A stretch of DNA of 64,000 bases from Bacteroidales bacterium (GCA_016709025.1 JADJEQ010000014.1:137597-201596); one strand, 5' to 3'; numbered from the stretch's first letter, positions 40,475-51,060 are shown. A program made the numbers and translations. The notes: generated from the letters alone by a model not told the origin.

Positions 40475-42312
40475 TTATGTGAATATTTGAACTAAAAGAT
40501 TAAGCATGAATTTAATATCTTTAGACGCTATTTTATAGGATATTTTAACATCGCCAGTTAAATGTGCTGCTACATTGCTTCTATAGAATCTTAGAGCAAT
40601 TAGATTTTCTATTTCTTTTCCCGATATACTATCGCGAAAATGTAGAACCGATATCATTTTAACAAGCGATGAAACATCCAATCCTGCTTTATAAGCCGAG
40701 ATAAGTCGTTTTTGCGGAAACAAATTTATTGATTTGGGAGTCTCTTGAGCATCTGGATTTTGAAAATGGAATTGCCCATATTTGAGTTCAAAATGAGTAA
40801 AATTTTATCTTGATTTTGTGAAGTAAAAATTTCAATTATTGAATTGTCCTTGGTAAAACACTTCCAGAAGACAATTTTTTAGTTTTTACATTATCAGAAT
40901 AGTAACCAAAATTCCCAATTGAAGGAAGATTGCAGTAATTCTCCAGTACTTGGAAGCACAATATTAAACATTGGTTCAAAATGGAATCCTTATTATCATC
41001 TAAATTTAAAAGATTAAAGATTTGATCTAAGAGACCATTATTGCTGAAAACTTGGTCATTGAACTCTTTATTCGTGGATGAATTTTTAAATATATTTTCA
41101 TTTTTTAGACGATACACCATATCATAAATATCAGATAAATATGACTTTTGGACTGCCTTGCTAATTTCTCTATTTAAATGAACTAATGACAATTTAGTCT
41201 CCTCTTTTGTGTTATTGGTTTCTGGGGACTCTTTAACCACAAAGCTGGTAATGCCAACTTCAATACATTTTGGTAATTCCAAACCTTATTTGATGCTGTT
41301 GAAATTACAATCTGGATACCCGGGTTTATTTTCTTCTTAATATACTCGGCAACCTGGATGCCCGATAAATTATCAACATCGGTATTATAGAAATCATCAT
41401 CATGCAATCTTAAATCAATAATATAAGCATCACAAATTGAGCCTATGGCTTTCTGGTCGTCAATCCATGATTTGATATCATTAATTAGTGATTCTTAAGC
41501 TTGCCTTTCTCAAATTTTCAAACAATAAAACTTCTGCCCCAGATTTACTCAACCAGTAATCATAAAATACCCCAGCCTTTTATGGATTCATCATCAATAA
41601 CTCCAATTCTTTTACCTTCTATGTCATTAATGCGTGGTATTAAGAACTTTTTCTAGGATTAAACTTCTTTCTAGTTATATGTGCTTCAGAATATTTAAAA
41701 TGTAAAGTATTAAAATAATCTAAATCCTCAATTTTCTTTTTAAGAGTTGTGTATTTCGGTCTAAATCATCATTGGCAATCATAGAAAATACCTGATCAAA
41801 GCCCATTCATTTGCAACAGAATGATGAGTCTGATAATTCCCTGGAGCTGGAACGTTTATTCTATCAATAAATTCGATGTACTCTTCTGGTGTTAAATCCG
41901 TAAGTTTCAAATCGTCAATATATGCACTGGACTCGCTACTCAATATGAAATAAAACATTCCTTTTGTTAGCAAAATATCTGCCTTTTTATTTAATCTTAT
42001 CACTTGCTCCAAGTTTAGAGATCCCAGAAAAATGATTGGAGTATGTTGGTGCCTGAGTTCAGGAGAAAGCCTTAAAGTATAGGCAATATCCAATCCATCG
42101 AATTCCAGATTATTATTCTTGTCAAGATTAACAGATACAATAAAAGCATCGTATTTATCCTCACCTATAATCTGTTTCAATGACTGATAAATATCAACTT
42201 CAAAGTTATAATTTTCCCCAACTATTCTTTGTGGATCGAAAGGAATCGAATCTGTGTCCCCTTTTTTGACAATTACGTCAGGCAAGTTATTATTGATCAC
42301 TAAATATCTCAT
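40475..42312 (-). CDS. Tandem receiver-domain protein with HEPN-like tail (frameshifts)
   Basis: Joined frames give about 610 residues. The first receiver-like domain (MRYLVINNNLPD.., DAFIVSVNL, ADILLTKG) lacks the phospho-acceptor Asp. The second has the full set: KRIGVIDDESIKGWG, DAYIIDLRLHDDD, QIVISTASN and SFVVKES. The C-terminus is helical with LRFYRSNVAAHL, an Rx5H arrangement compatible with HEPN RNases. Breaks lie near 41775, 41650-41400, 41280 and 40840-40760. It begins 2 bases after the RT fusion stop and is probably its signalling partner. The effector role of the tail is an inference. Confidence 0.6.
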
Positions 42313-42314
42313 AA

Positions 42315-45144
42315 CTATAAGTACTTGTTGATTAATTGGTTTATATTTCCCTTATCACAAGAAAGGAGGTTCTCAAGAGTTCTAATTTCATTTTTATCGA
42401 CTTGCATTTCAGCATAATTCTCGAGAGAATATAAATTCGATAACCTTATCAGATAGTTGAGTTTCCATTTGTTTCCGTAGCTTAAATAATTGACATCTAG
42501 CTCCTCAGATTTTATAAAATCCAATAATTTTCTTGAGTATAATTGCTTAGAGTTAATCAGCAAAAGGAATTCTTCACTAATATATATAACTCCATTGATA
42601 CCCCCACTGAAAACTACAAACTTTTTTCCTGTTCTTTTAAAATAATTGATAAATACATTGTATACCCCATAGGCAGACAATCCTGAACGATGTGCAACAA
42701 TGACATCGTAACCCTCCAACATTTCATCTATTAAATCGTTTTTAGTTTTAATTTTCTCTAAAAACTCCTTACAATCATCCCCAAGAGTATTATGTAAGGA
42801 TGTTGGTAAATCAGTTAGAGAAAGATTATTATCTCTTAAAAAAAGTTCTTGTCTTGTCTTTCTGTCTTCAAGTAGTAATATTTTTTTCATACGCAAAAAA
42901 GTTAAGATGTGAGTATGGCCGATAATTGGCTCAATATCAATTTCCCGTGGTAGAATTTTGTATTTTTTACCTAAGTAATTAAACCTACAATATTTATATT
43001 TATCCTCTACTCTAAACCTAGATTCCAATGACCAATCACATAAACCATACAATAAATCTTTTACACTTTTTAACTGTCCTTTTCCTGAAGAAAGTTGAAC
43101 CTTGTCAATACTTTCATCTAGAATTGCATCCCAAAAAGAACCTTCATTAATAATTTTAATAGTAATGACTTTCCCTTTTTGATTATATTCCCCCCTAATG
43201 ATAAGTTTTGGTGAAATGGCATTAGCATATGAGTTGTAAGGACTAATCAGGAGCTTCAAAGCTTTTTTAATATTTGATGTATAAGTATAAAAGTTAAGTC
43301 CAGACAATCCAACAATTTCAATATTGTCATTAAAATTAGTTCTAAGTGGGTTAGTTATATCAAAAATTAACTCCTCCAATTTATTATATCTGAACTCAAT
43401 TTCATTTTTAAAAACTTCAACAAAATCATTCCATGTTGTTAAATATTTACCACTTACTCTATACTCGGGAACAAATTGCTTATCAATTTTAGTTGACAAA
43501 GGAAACTTAATGTAACCAAGGTTCTGCTGTTTCTCGAACATTTCCTTTAATAAATTTTTATATTTCCATCCCAATTTAAATTTCTCTTCTCCCCAACAAT
43601 ATGTGTCAATTAATTTATTATCCTTATCCAACCATACTTCATCATCTTTCTGGTATAGAAATGGGTAAATTAAATAATTCCACAAATCGGATTTAAGTTG
43701 CTTAAGTTCTATCATTTGATCTTCCTGAAATGCGGAAACGAAAGAATCAAAATTATTGAACTGTGAGCTGGTCTCTAATGGGTGCGTAGAATATTTCAGA
43801 GGGGAGCTATCCAGCGTGAATTGGTTCAGCAACTCCGTTAATCTTCTAGGATTATGTGATTCTTTTAAATCTTTTTCAATAATTCGTTGTGTAAGTATTT
43901 TTGCTTCATTAATTTTTTCCGTTGCAACTTGTTTTTCTTCAATTAATTGTTCCTGTTTATCAAATGTATTCTTTAAAGCGGTCATGATCTCATCCCTTTT
44001 ATTGCCCATTAATGCATCTTTTGAAAGATTTAAACCCAATTCCATGTCTAAGCAGATAGCAAATCGATAACTAAGTAAATTACATAATCTGTTTTCTGAC
44101 CCTTTTACCATTTTCAGGTACTCCAACTTACCTGCAATAACATTGGCAAGATTGGGTTTCCCTTTTTAACATGTCCCTTCTCAGCTTTGTACCGGGGAAG
44201 AAAAAACTCATAGGCCTGTTCATATCCATATTGTTCCCAATAATAAAGCCACATGCGCAACTCTTTTATATAGCGTTTCTGAACATTTACATCTTTGTTG
44301 ACCAGAAGCCCGGTAACTTCCTGGCGGTAGCCTTTTTTTTGAAGACGAGTCTTTTCGTTTTAATGATAAAATTCTGGTCTGTTATGATTCTTTCAACTTC
44401 TTTCAGGAATTCACCATCCTTCTGATACTTGTTATGATTAGAACTGAAAGTAATATCATCGGCATAACGGCTATAGCTTAAGCCGTTTTTCTTTGCAGCA
44501 CCAGATAAACGTCGATCCAGTCGTTCGCAGATAATATTGGTAAGTGTAGGTGAAGTCGGTGCCCCCTGGGGCAAAACATATTCCATTTTCTTTATCCACT
44601 TTTCATCTACTATGCGTTCAACTTCCATTTCCTGACAGCAAAGTCCCGCAATGATATTGGCTAGCTTAGATCTCTCGTTGTCCAGATTAAACGGAGGGAA
44701 TTTCAGCCTTGAGTAAATCCTGGCCTTTTCAATGCTAGGGAAGAAATCCTTCAGGTCAATATTATAAACATAATTTTTACCTGTATGAATCTTTGCATTA
44801 TCAACTATAGACTTACCTGGCATAAAACCGGTTGCAGCTTTGTGTGGCTCGAAAATTACCTGGAGAATTAAATTGAGGCATTTTTGTAAGGCTTTCAAAC
44901 CTTTATTAGGAGCGTGAATTGTGCGTAATGCACCGGATTTCTTCCGTATGCTGAATGAATAATATCGAGCCTTATTGTTTTTTGGATTGCAATGGTAATT
45001 TAGGTGACACAACTCAAAAGGGATTGCCTCTGCACCGTATAGTATAACCTTACAATAATTCAGCAAATAAAGAAAACCGTCTTTGTCTTTCATATTGCTG
45101 AAAGCTTCACGAATGTGAGTTATATGCTCCTCTTGTAGTTTCAT
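42315..45144 (-). CDS. Retron-type reverse transcriptase fused to GHKL-like ATPase and receiver-like domain (one frameshift)
   Basis: Residues 1-335 are a retron-type RT: NAKIH at 116-120, DLKDFFPSI at 130-138, QGAPTSP at 193-199 and YADD at 227-230. After a shift near 44325 come VTGLLVN and the thumb (KGHVKKGKPNLANVIAGK). NAxxH and VTG are retron hallmarks. The protein continues without a stop for 600 residues through coiled-coil-rich sequence, an apparent HATPase (N-box-like SNIKKALKLLI, IKIINEGS, SSGKGQLKSVKDLL) and a degenerate receiver (KKILLLEDRKTR, KFVVFSGG). About 940 residues in all. A 262-nt leader with a1/a2-like ends precedes it. I infer a retron whose effector is a kinase-like module. 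Confidence 0.75.
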
Positions 45145-45156
45145 AATTAATAAAAT

Positions 45157-45418
45157 GTTCCTGAATACCGCCCTTGTTTTCTTTGTTTATGAAAATGCAT
45201 CTTATGTCTGATTCAGGTGAAACCTTGCAATGAATCTGGCACATAAAATTGATAATAGATAATGATAAATGATTACTGATTAAGTCAATTGGAACCAACC
45301 ACTCTGACAATAACCGATCTAACATTCAGTCACCAGCAAACCTGTGACCACCAACCGATTTTGCAATTGCTTGCAACAGTTGGCACAAATCAAAATCTTA
45401 AGGCGGCATTCAAAGAAC
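45157..45418 (-). ncRNA. Candidate retron msr-msd RNA upstream of the RT
   Basis: The 5' end at 45418-45400 and the 3' end at 45175-45157 can pair over about 18 base pairs (GTTC, GAAT and CCGCC blocks, two G-U pairs, two single-base bulges), like retron a1/a2. Inside are stem-loops: CCAAC..GTTGG enclosing TTGCAA-GCAA-TTGCAA (45383-45351), GTCAC..GTGAC (45348-45329) and GATTC..AGG/CCT..GAATC (45236-45210). The predicted promoter start lies at about 45418. The RT ATG follows 12 bases after a2. The branching G and msd boundaries are not determined. Confidence 0.6.
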
Positions 45419-45424
45419 ATTCTG

Positions 45425-45460
45425 CAATATTATTACTCTTAAATGCAGTGTTTCTGCATT
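45425..45460 (-). promoter_or_regulatory. Retron promoter with dyad operator
   Basis: The dyad AATGCAG-TGTTT-CTGCATT (45442-45460) is followed on the minus strand, after exactly 10 bases from the 6-bp-arm core, by TAATATTG (45432-45425), one mismatch from TAnnTTTG. The arrangement equals that at the helicase promoter. It would start transcription at the a1 segment of the candidate retron RNA. Confidence 0.6.
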
Positions 45461-45678
45461 AACCGACAATTATTTTCTATTTCATTCCTAATATGTGGCC
45501 AAAGTACGAAAAAATCATGTAAAACTTATTCATTCTATTGCCCATGCTCAATTTCCATCATTCTTTTCACCAGATATGGTGAATAGTAAAGCTAACCGGG
45601 CAAATTGTAATGGATTAAAGGAATTTTTTAATCAACTACCATCGCCAATAACCTGTTGGTGATATTAGTGTCAGGTCA

Positions 45679-46134
45679 TTATGAATTAAGGTAATGTGCC
45701 TGTTTGTGAGCCATCTCAACTTGATTTCTTTCAAAGGAATCTCTGAGCATTTTAAAGATTGCAAGCTCAGCCTCAGCATAATCAATTGTTAAACCTTGAT
45801 TAACTGTCGCTTTTTTAAGTAGATCAAGGAGCATAAGTTTGGACTGATGTAGAACAGCTTCCTTAGAGTAGAAATAGCAGTCAAATCTTCTGTCTGAAAG
45901 AAGAACCCCGTCCCTCAGCGAAAATATTTGTATTCCGTTTAGGAAAGTACGAGCGTATCCCTGGCCAATGTCTTCCTTTATAAGCAATCCTTCTGCAAAT
46001 CTTACAGCATTGAAGTATACGTTATTTGCAGCTGAAACATACCCATTTGTTAAAAAAGCGTTCGCATTTGCTGAATACGACCCTGCCGGTGTAATAAAAT
46101 TTGCAAGGTTTCTTAATATTACACTAGTTTCCAT
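45679..46134 (-). CDS. Hypothetical protein, third gene of the sigma54-linked small-gene operon
   Basis: A 151-residue intact protein beginning METSVILRNLANFITPAGSYSANANAF, with mixed helices and a C-terminal helical half (AEAELAIFKMLRDSFERNQ). No family recognised. It starts 9 bases after the preceding gene and is followed by the retron promoter about 220 bases on. Together with 46144-46499 and 46518-46950 it forms a three-gene unit behind a sigma54-type promoter. Confidence 0.55.
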   Translation of the reverse strand: METSVILRNLANFITPAGSYSANANAFLTNGYVSAANNVYFNAVRFAEGLLIKEDIGQGYARTFLNGIQIFSLRDGVLLSDRRFDCYFYSKEAVLHQSKLMLLDLLKKATVNQGLTIDYAEAELAIFKMLRDSFERNQVEMAHKQAHYLNS

Positions 46135-46143
46135 TTCATTAGT

Positions 46144-46499
46144 TTAAAGTCCGAGTTCATTGAATAGATAGTTTACTGCATCATCCTTTGCCTTTTGGTC
46201 AATAGTACTTTTCCTTTTTTTTCGCTTTTTATCCTTGTAATACGAAGGGCTTGATTTACCCTCTTCAGGAAACAGATATTCACATATAATCTGCTCAATA
46301 TTTGAGGTTTCATCAAAATGTACCAGATTCTTCAAATAGATCTTTTTAATTTTGCGCCCTCTTCAGTTAAAATATTAAATGATTTGAGATACAAGTATCA
46401 TCGCTTACTTGAAAAACAAGCTGGTATTTTATAAATGACAGGGGCCTTAATTCAGAAGCTAGCAGGAAATTCTGATTAGCTGAAGATATATTGGTTACC
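46144..46499 (-). CDS. Hypothetical protein, second gene of the small-gene operon (frameshift)
   Basis: From ATG 46499: MVTNISSANQNFLLASEL, FIKYQLVFQVSDDTCI, then after a shift near 46370 TEEGAKLKKIYLKNLVHFDE and a lysine-rich segment (KDKKRKKRKS) before KDDAVNYLFNELGL. About 118 residues. The basic stretch suggests nucleic-acid contact. No family recognised. Nine bases from the next gene. Confidence 0.45.
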
Positions 46500-46517
46500 A
46501 TATTTATGTTCTCCTTA

Positions 46518-46950
46518 TTAAATAATACCCATTTCTTCAGCCCAAATAAGTATAGCCTTGTAACTTTCCTCATAATATGCGGTCTCAAGCATACTATCCA
46601 GCATCTCAAATGCGTGCTTGTTATCAAAGATTTTTCCTGCCTGGGAACTTGCTTCCTGTAGCATTTTCAACATGCCACAAAGGACAACCTGTCTGACATA
46701 CTCTCTGGAGTACGGTCATATTTTTAACTTCAGCATCAAAGATCAGTTTGCCATGTTGATCAAAAACCATGACTGATTTAAGAATAATACAAGCCGCACC
46801 TTTGGCAACTCCTTCAACTACTTTTAGTTTGCCTACCTCCCTGACTCCGGTTACATAATTGAAGCCTGACGGTGCTTTATAATTGTTTTTGATAACAAGG
46901 CCAGTTTCAAGGTCTGAAGGATTCTTTCTAATTGACATTGTGTTTTCCAT
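46518..46950 (-). CDS. Hypothetical protein, first gene of the small-gene operon (frameshift)
   Basis: From ATG 46950 (MENTMSIRKNPSDLETGLVI): LKVVEGVAKGAACIILKSVMVFD, then after a shift near 46632 IFDNKHAFEMLDSMLETAYYE to EEMGII. About 143 residues. A QTGCPLWHVENA segment contains one Cys-His pair. No family recognised. A sigma54-type promoter lies 32-47 bases upstream, and the CARF-sigma54 activator gene is divergent, so activation by that protein is likely. Confidence 0.5.
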
Positions 46951-46981
46951 GGCAAATATTTTTTATTTTCCCTTGTGTGTT

Positions 46982-46997
46982 TTCAACATCCATGCCA
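46982..46997 (-). promoter_or_regulatory. Sigma54-type (-24/-12) promoter for the small-gene operon
   Basis: TGGCAT-GGATG-TTGA on the minus strand matches TGGCAC-N5-TTGC at all but two positions with the exact spacing. It lies about 32 bases upstream of the 46950 start and opposite to the CARF-sigma54 activator gene. Confidence 0.6.
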
Positions 46998-47033
46998 ACA
47001 TCGTAATTAATTGATATGTAGTGTAATGAAGAA

Positions 47034-47064
47034 TTGAATATATCAATGTTATTGTCTATATTTG
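47034..47064 (+). promoter_or_regulatory. Housekeeping promoter of the CARF-sigma54 activator gene
   Basis: TTG at 47034-47036, a 20-base spacer and TATATTTG at 47057-47064 fit the Bacteroidota consensus, 28 bases before the ATG at 47092. Confidence 0.55.
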
Positions 47065-47091
47065 CAAATTACTGTCTAAATATATGACACT

Positions 47092-48566
47092 ATGGAAAGT
47101 ATTTTAATATCCTGGGAAGGTTATAAAGAAGACTTTGAAAGCATGAGTAGAAGGAATGAGTTTAAACGAGAAAAGAAAGTCCTTTTTCAGGCCCAACCTT
47201 CAGCCTTCACAAAGACTTTCCCTTTATATACAAAAAAAGCACATTTTATTGAGTGCGCCGGAGAATGAAGAGGATAAAAGCTTATCAAAATTGCTTATTG
47301 AAGAACTTAAAACAAATTTTCCAGAACATCCAATTGAAGGGCGTAGCATTGTGCTTAAGGATCCACTTGATATTGTGGAATTATTCAATGTTACCAATGA
47401 AATATTATTCGAACACCGTAATTATCTTATTGAGGTTTTCATAAGTACTGGTTACCCTAATACGAGGGTTGCGTGGTTTCTGTCTTTGCCGAATTTCAAG
47501 CAAAATTTAAGGCTGTTTCAAATAAGACAAGCAAAATTTTCAAAGACTAAAAAGCCTGAAAAGATTTATATTAATGTTGATACACTTAATCCCAATGCTA
47601 TAAATATTTTCAATGATCTTAACATATCAAATGGTAGTTCAGAATTTTTTATGCCAGATACATTAAAACCGTTCTACGAAAAGGCAACCTTAGTAGCAGC
47701 AACAAATGATATAAGCTGTCTTATTTTAGGAGAGAACGGAACAGGAAAGGAAAACTTAGCAAAGTTTATACATAAAAGTTCGCAAAGAAAGAGTAAACCC
47801 TTTATAGCAGTAAACTGTGCAGCCTTTACAGATGAATTGTTGCGCAGTGAATTGTTTGGATATGAGAAAGGAGCTTTCACGGGCGCTGATAAATTGACAA
47901 AAGGTGTTTTTGAGGAATCAGATGGCGGCACGATTTTTTTGGATGAAATAGGGGATATTTCACCAAAGATGCAGGTTTCACTATTACGTGTTCTTCAGGA
48001 AAAAAGAATTCAGAGGGTAGGAAGATCAAACGATATAATGATTGATGTAAGAGTGATAGCAGCGACTAATAAGGAGCTTGAAGAAATGTGTGAAACAGAA
48101 AGATTCAGATGGGATCTGTTTTTAGACTTACAACCACTTCAATAAAATTGCCATCCCTGAGGAATGGAAACGGATGGAAATCGAGAATCTATTAAATTAT
48201 TTTAATGTTAAATTCCTTCATGAATTTAAAAACAGGGAGCAAAAACTGCAATTTAACGATGATGCCATGAAAATAATCCTGAATTACGATTATAAAGGGA
48301 ATATAAGGGAATTGCAGAACCTGGTACTTTCTTTATATACCTTTACAACTAATGAAGTAAGACAAAGTAATTTACCGGACAGAATGCTGAGAAAACATTC
48401 TTATCCTCAGTCACTTGAAGAGAATGAACGAATTCATTTAAAACGTATTTTAGAGAAAAACAATTGGAATAAAACTGTTTCAGCTGAAATACTCGGAATT
48501 ACAAGAGAAACGCTATATAGAAAAATTGAAAAATATAAATTAAAAGAATTTGCAAAACATGAATAG
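47092..48566 (+). CDS. RtcR-like sigma54-dependent activator with CARF-like sensor (frameshifts)
   Basis: From ATG 47092: MESILISWEGYKEDF, then after a shift near 47157 KHILLSAPENEEDKS and VFISTGYPNTRVAWFLS, a CARF-like Rossmann sensor as in RtcR. The AAA+ domain has ILGENGTGKENLA (Walker A), GYEKGAFTGA (sigma54-contacting loop), IFLDEIGD (Walker B). After a break near 48110 come the arginine/sensor-2 region (YKGNIRELQNLV) and a C-terminal Fis-type helix-turn-helix (NKTVSAEILGITRETLYRKI). About 490 residues. CARF domains bind cyclic oligoadenylates or other nucleotide signals in relatives. It likely drives the divergent sigma54 promoter. Confidence 0.8.
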
Positions 48567-48676
48567 TCTTTTCTGAAGTTCTATCGTCATTTGTGAGACT
48601 TACATTATTGTTGAAGCAATCTGTAATTATTTATCATCAACGATTAGTTGCAAAGAAACTAGTGTGTTTTTAAAAA

Positions 48677-48691
48677 TGCAGTCTATCTGCA
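48677..48691. promoter_or_regulatory. Third TGCAG-N5-CTGCA dyad, before the WYL gene
   Basis: TGCAG-TCTAT-CTGCA lies 17 bases upstream of the WYL start at 48709. Same arms and spacing as the dyads at 39464-39480 and 45442-45460. No good -7 box sits at the 10-base position here, so it is more likely an autoregulatory site. Confidence 0.55.
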
Positions 48692-48708
48692 CAACTAAAA
48701 AGAAAGTT

Positions 48709-49721
48709 ATGCCAGCAGGAAAAATGCAAGTTACCGATACCGTCTTATAGACCTCGCTCTCAGAAATACAGGAAGGAGATGGACTTTCGATGACTTATTG
48801 GAACACGTTTGTGATAAACTCGGGAAGAATTTGATGTGAATCTGAATGGTAATAAATCAAATGCATTAAGCCTAAGGCAACTTGCCGAGGATATTCATAT
48901 TATGCGCAAGGACCCACCTCAGGGCTATAGTGCCCCTATCATAAGAAAAGATGGGTTTATCTTTTACGAAGATCCCGACTTTTCGATCAACGATAATCCG
49001 TTAAACGAGATTGATATTGAAAATCTCAAAGAGGTACTCCGTTTGATCAAGCCTTTTCAGTCGCTTCCAATGCTTAGTGAATTGGATTCAATTATCGGGA
49101 AAGTTCAGGGTGCCATCAGCCAGCATAAGGGGACGAAATTATATCGCTGGACCATAATCCCCAGGTAAAAGGGCTGCAGTTTATAGAGAGCCTTTATAAA
49201 ATGATCAGGGAGGAGAGTGTTATTTCAATCACTCTATAAACCATTTAACAAAGACACTGAGACAACATTTGTCATCCACCCGTTTCTGATTAAAGAATAC
49301 AACAACCGCTGGTTTTTGCAGGGCTGGGTTCCGGAAACGGATAATTACATTAATCTCGCGCTTGACAGGGTTGTTTCCATCAATATCGCGAAATGGAAAG
49401 CCAGACAAAGCAAAAAGGAAAAACTAATCAGTCTTCAGAAAAATATCGTAGGCATTTCATTCGCAAATGGGGAAATGCCGGTGAAGATCCTGTTGTGGTT
49501 CAGCAAGGAGCAGGCACCCTATATTACCACCAAGCCTTTGCATCCTTCTCAGGAGTTAATTGAGGAAAATAAAACAGGAATCATTATTACCCTCAGCTTG
49601 TTCCCAATTTTGAGCTTGAGCAATTAATCCTAAGCTATGGTGAAGGGTAAGGTGTTGGAGTCAGGTCATTGAAGAAAAAATTGCTGAAAGACTGGGAAAG
49701 GCGGTGGGAATTATCAGATGA
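48709..49721 (+). CDS. WYL-domain regulator (several frameshifts)
   Basis: Joined frames read MPAGKNASYRYRLIDLALRN and TFDDLLEHVCDKLG (N-terminal winged helix), then LPMLSELDSIIGKVQGAI, FVIHPFLIKEYNNRWFLQGW (WYL core), GEMPVKILLWFSKEQAPYI and a C-terminal extension ending IAERLGKAVGIIR. Breaks lie near 48735, 48830, 49165, 49215, 49610 and 49670. About 335 residues. Located between the CARF-sigma54 activator and the second CARF locus, just after a dyad shared with the retron and helicase promoters. I infer it is the protein that binds those dyads. Confidence 0.75.
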
Positions 49722-49739
49722 ACCTCTGAAAAGGCATAA

Positions 49740-50423
49740 TTTGAAAGGGCTATCAATTAATTCAATACGTTATTACGGTTTCCCCAATCAAGTTGATCAG
49801 TCATCCCCAAAAATTTGGACTTTTTGTGAATTCAATGACAAAACAAGTCATTGCAATATGTATAACGCTGTATTTCTGCTTTCTCACAAATATATTGGCA
49901 ATTTAAACCACGAATTACCATTAAAAAAATTCAAATTGTTTACGATAAGTTTACGGTAAGTTCACTTTAACAAAAATTAAATGGGTTTTTGCAATTGTGG
50001 TTTTTTTTCATTCAAAAACAGATAAAGCACCTGGTAATCTCACGTATTTTAATGCGAGGCGACCGTTTTTCGGCTGAAGATTTGTAAAAACATCTTCAAC
50101 GCATAAAATAACCGGAGGTAGCAGTTGGTTCTGTAGGAAATCGTTTTCGAAATCGAAATAATTGAGCCAATTTTTTACAAAAACTACAATAATAGCTTTG
50201 AATAAATTAAATAAATACAGGCATTAATGATGCACGCATCAGTATAGTAAGTACTGTTATTTTTACATATAAAGCACTATTTTCCCTTTAATACTAATAT
50301 TTATAATAGCATCCACTTATTAAAAAAAAATCCTACAACAAACTTCCGATAAACGCCAGCTCCCCCCACTTACGCTGCTCAAACCTGCCAAGTTTGAAAA
50401 AATAAAAGAGCCTTCATACTATT
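49740..50423. other. Intergenic region, no gene found
   Basis: Apart from the iteron-like repeat at 49938-49960 I see no coding or RNA gene. The composition is AT-rich with scattered short hairpins. Confidence 0.5.
49938..49960. repeat. Iteron-like repeat, short copy
   Basis: GTTTACGATAAGTTTACGGTAAG holds two 11-base units TTTACGATAAG and TTTACGGTAAG. The flanks (TTCAAA before, a T-rich stretch with CATTCAAAAACAGATAAA after) match those of the longer array at 59660-59735, so about 100 bases are duplicated between the two sites. Confidence 0.65.
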
Positions 50424-50744
50424 TTACCTGAACATTCTGTTTTTAAATCGTTTTGTAAGTAAATCGTGATAAATTCTATTTTTCTCTTAAAGCAAGCCCA
50501 ATAGACTATATGTGAGGTAATTTTTTTGATTTCCTTTGAAGTCAGATTCTAAGCCCAAATGCCTTGCTAATTCGGTATTTTTAACCCCATCAGGGTTTGC
50601 AATAATAACTTCTTCAATCGCATTTTTCAATAACTCCAGTCCGGTCTTTTAATTTGTTAATGACTCCGGTGATATTATGATTTTAACCTTTTCTTTTACT
50701 TGTTTTTGCCTGATTGTTTTCATTGTGTTTTCAGATGATACCAT
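50424..50744 (-). pseudogene. Small winged-helix-like protein with two in-frame stops
   Basis: From ATG 50744 the frame reads MVSSENTMKTIRQKQ.. SPESLTN, stop, KTGLELLKNAIEEVIIANPDG, VKNTELARHLGLESDF, KGNQKNYLTYSLLGLL, stop, EKNRIYHDLLTKRFKNRMFR. NPDGVKNTELARHLGL is a helix-turn-helix pattern. Similar small proteins occur near restriction and defence genes. Both stops are TAA beside T/A runs, so they may be errors. Confidence 0.5.
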
Positions 50745-51060
50745 TCTATGATTGTTAGCAGCATTTATAATATCCCATTATTAGGATTAAGCTGTTTTCT
50801 TAATGGACAAAGTTAATCAATATATCAGGGGCAAGAGTTTATGTTGAGGGTTAAAGCAGAATATTTCATGATATTACGAAATAGAAACCAACCATTCCGT
50901 ATAAATAGTTTAAAATTCATCCCAACTTTACGTTTAATGAATATGTGTAGCTTAAATATCATTCTTCAGCAAATTCTCTCATATCGTTGCAATAAACCAA
51001 ACCTAAGTATGGTAAATTGATTTATAATAGATGTTATTCTTCTATGCACATTAATTGTTA

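Noticed and set aside
45237..45252. TGGCAC followed by TTGA on the plus strand as a sigma54 promoter
   Set aside because: The spacing is one base too long and it would face away from the RT, inside the candidate retron RNA.
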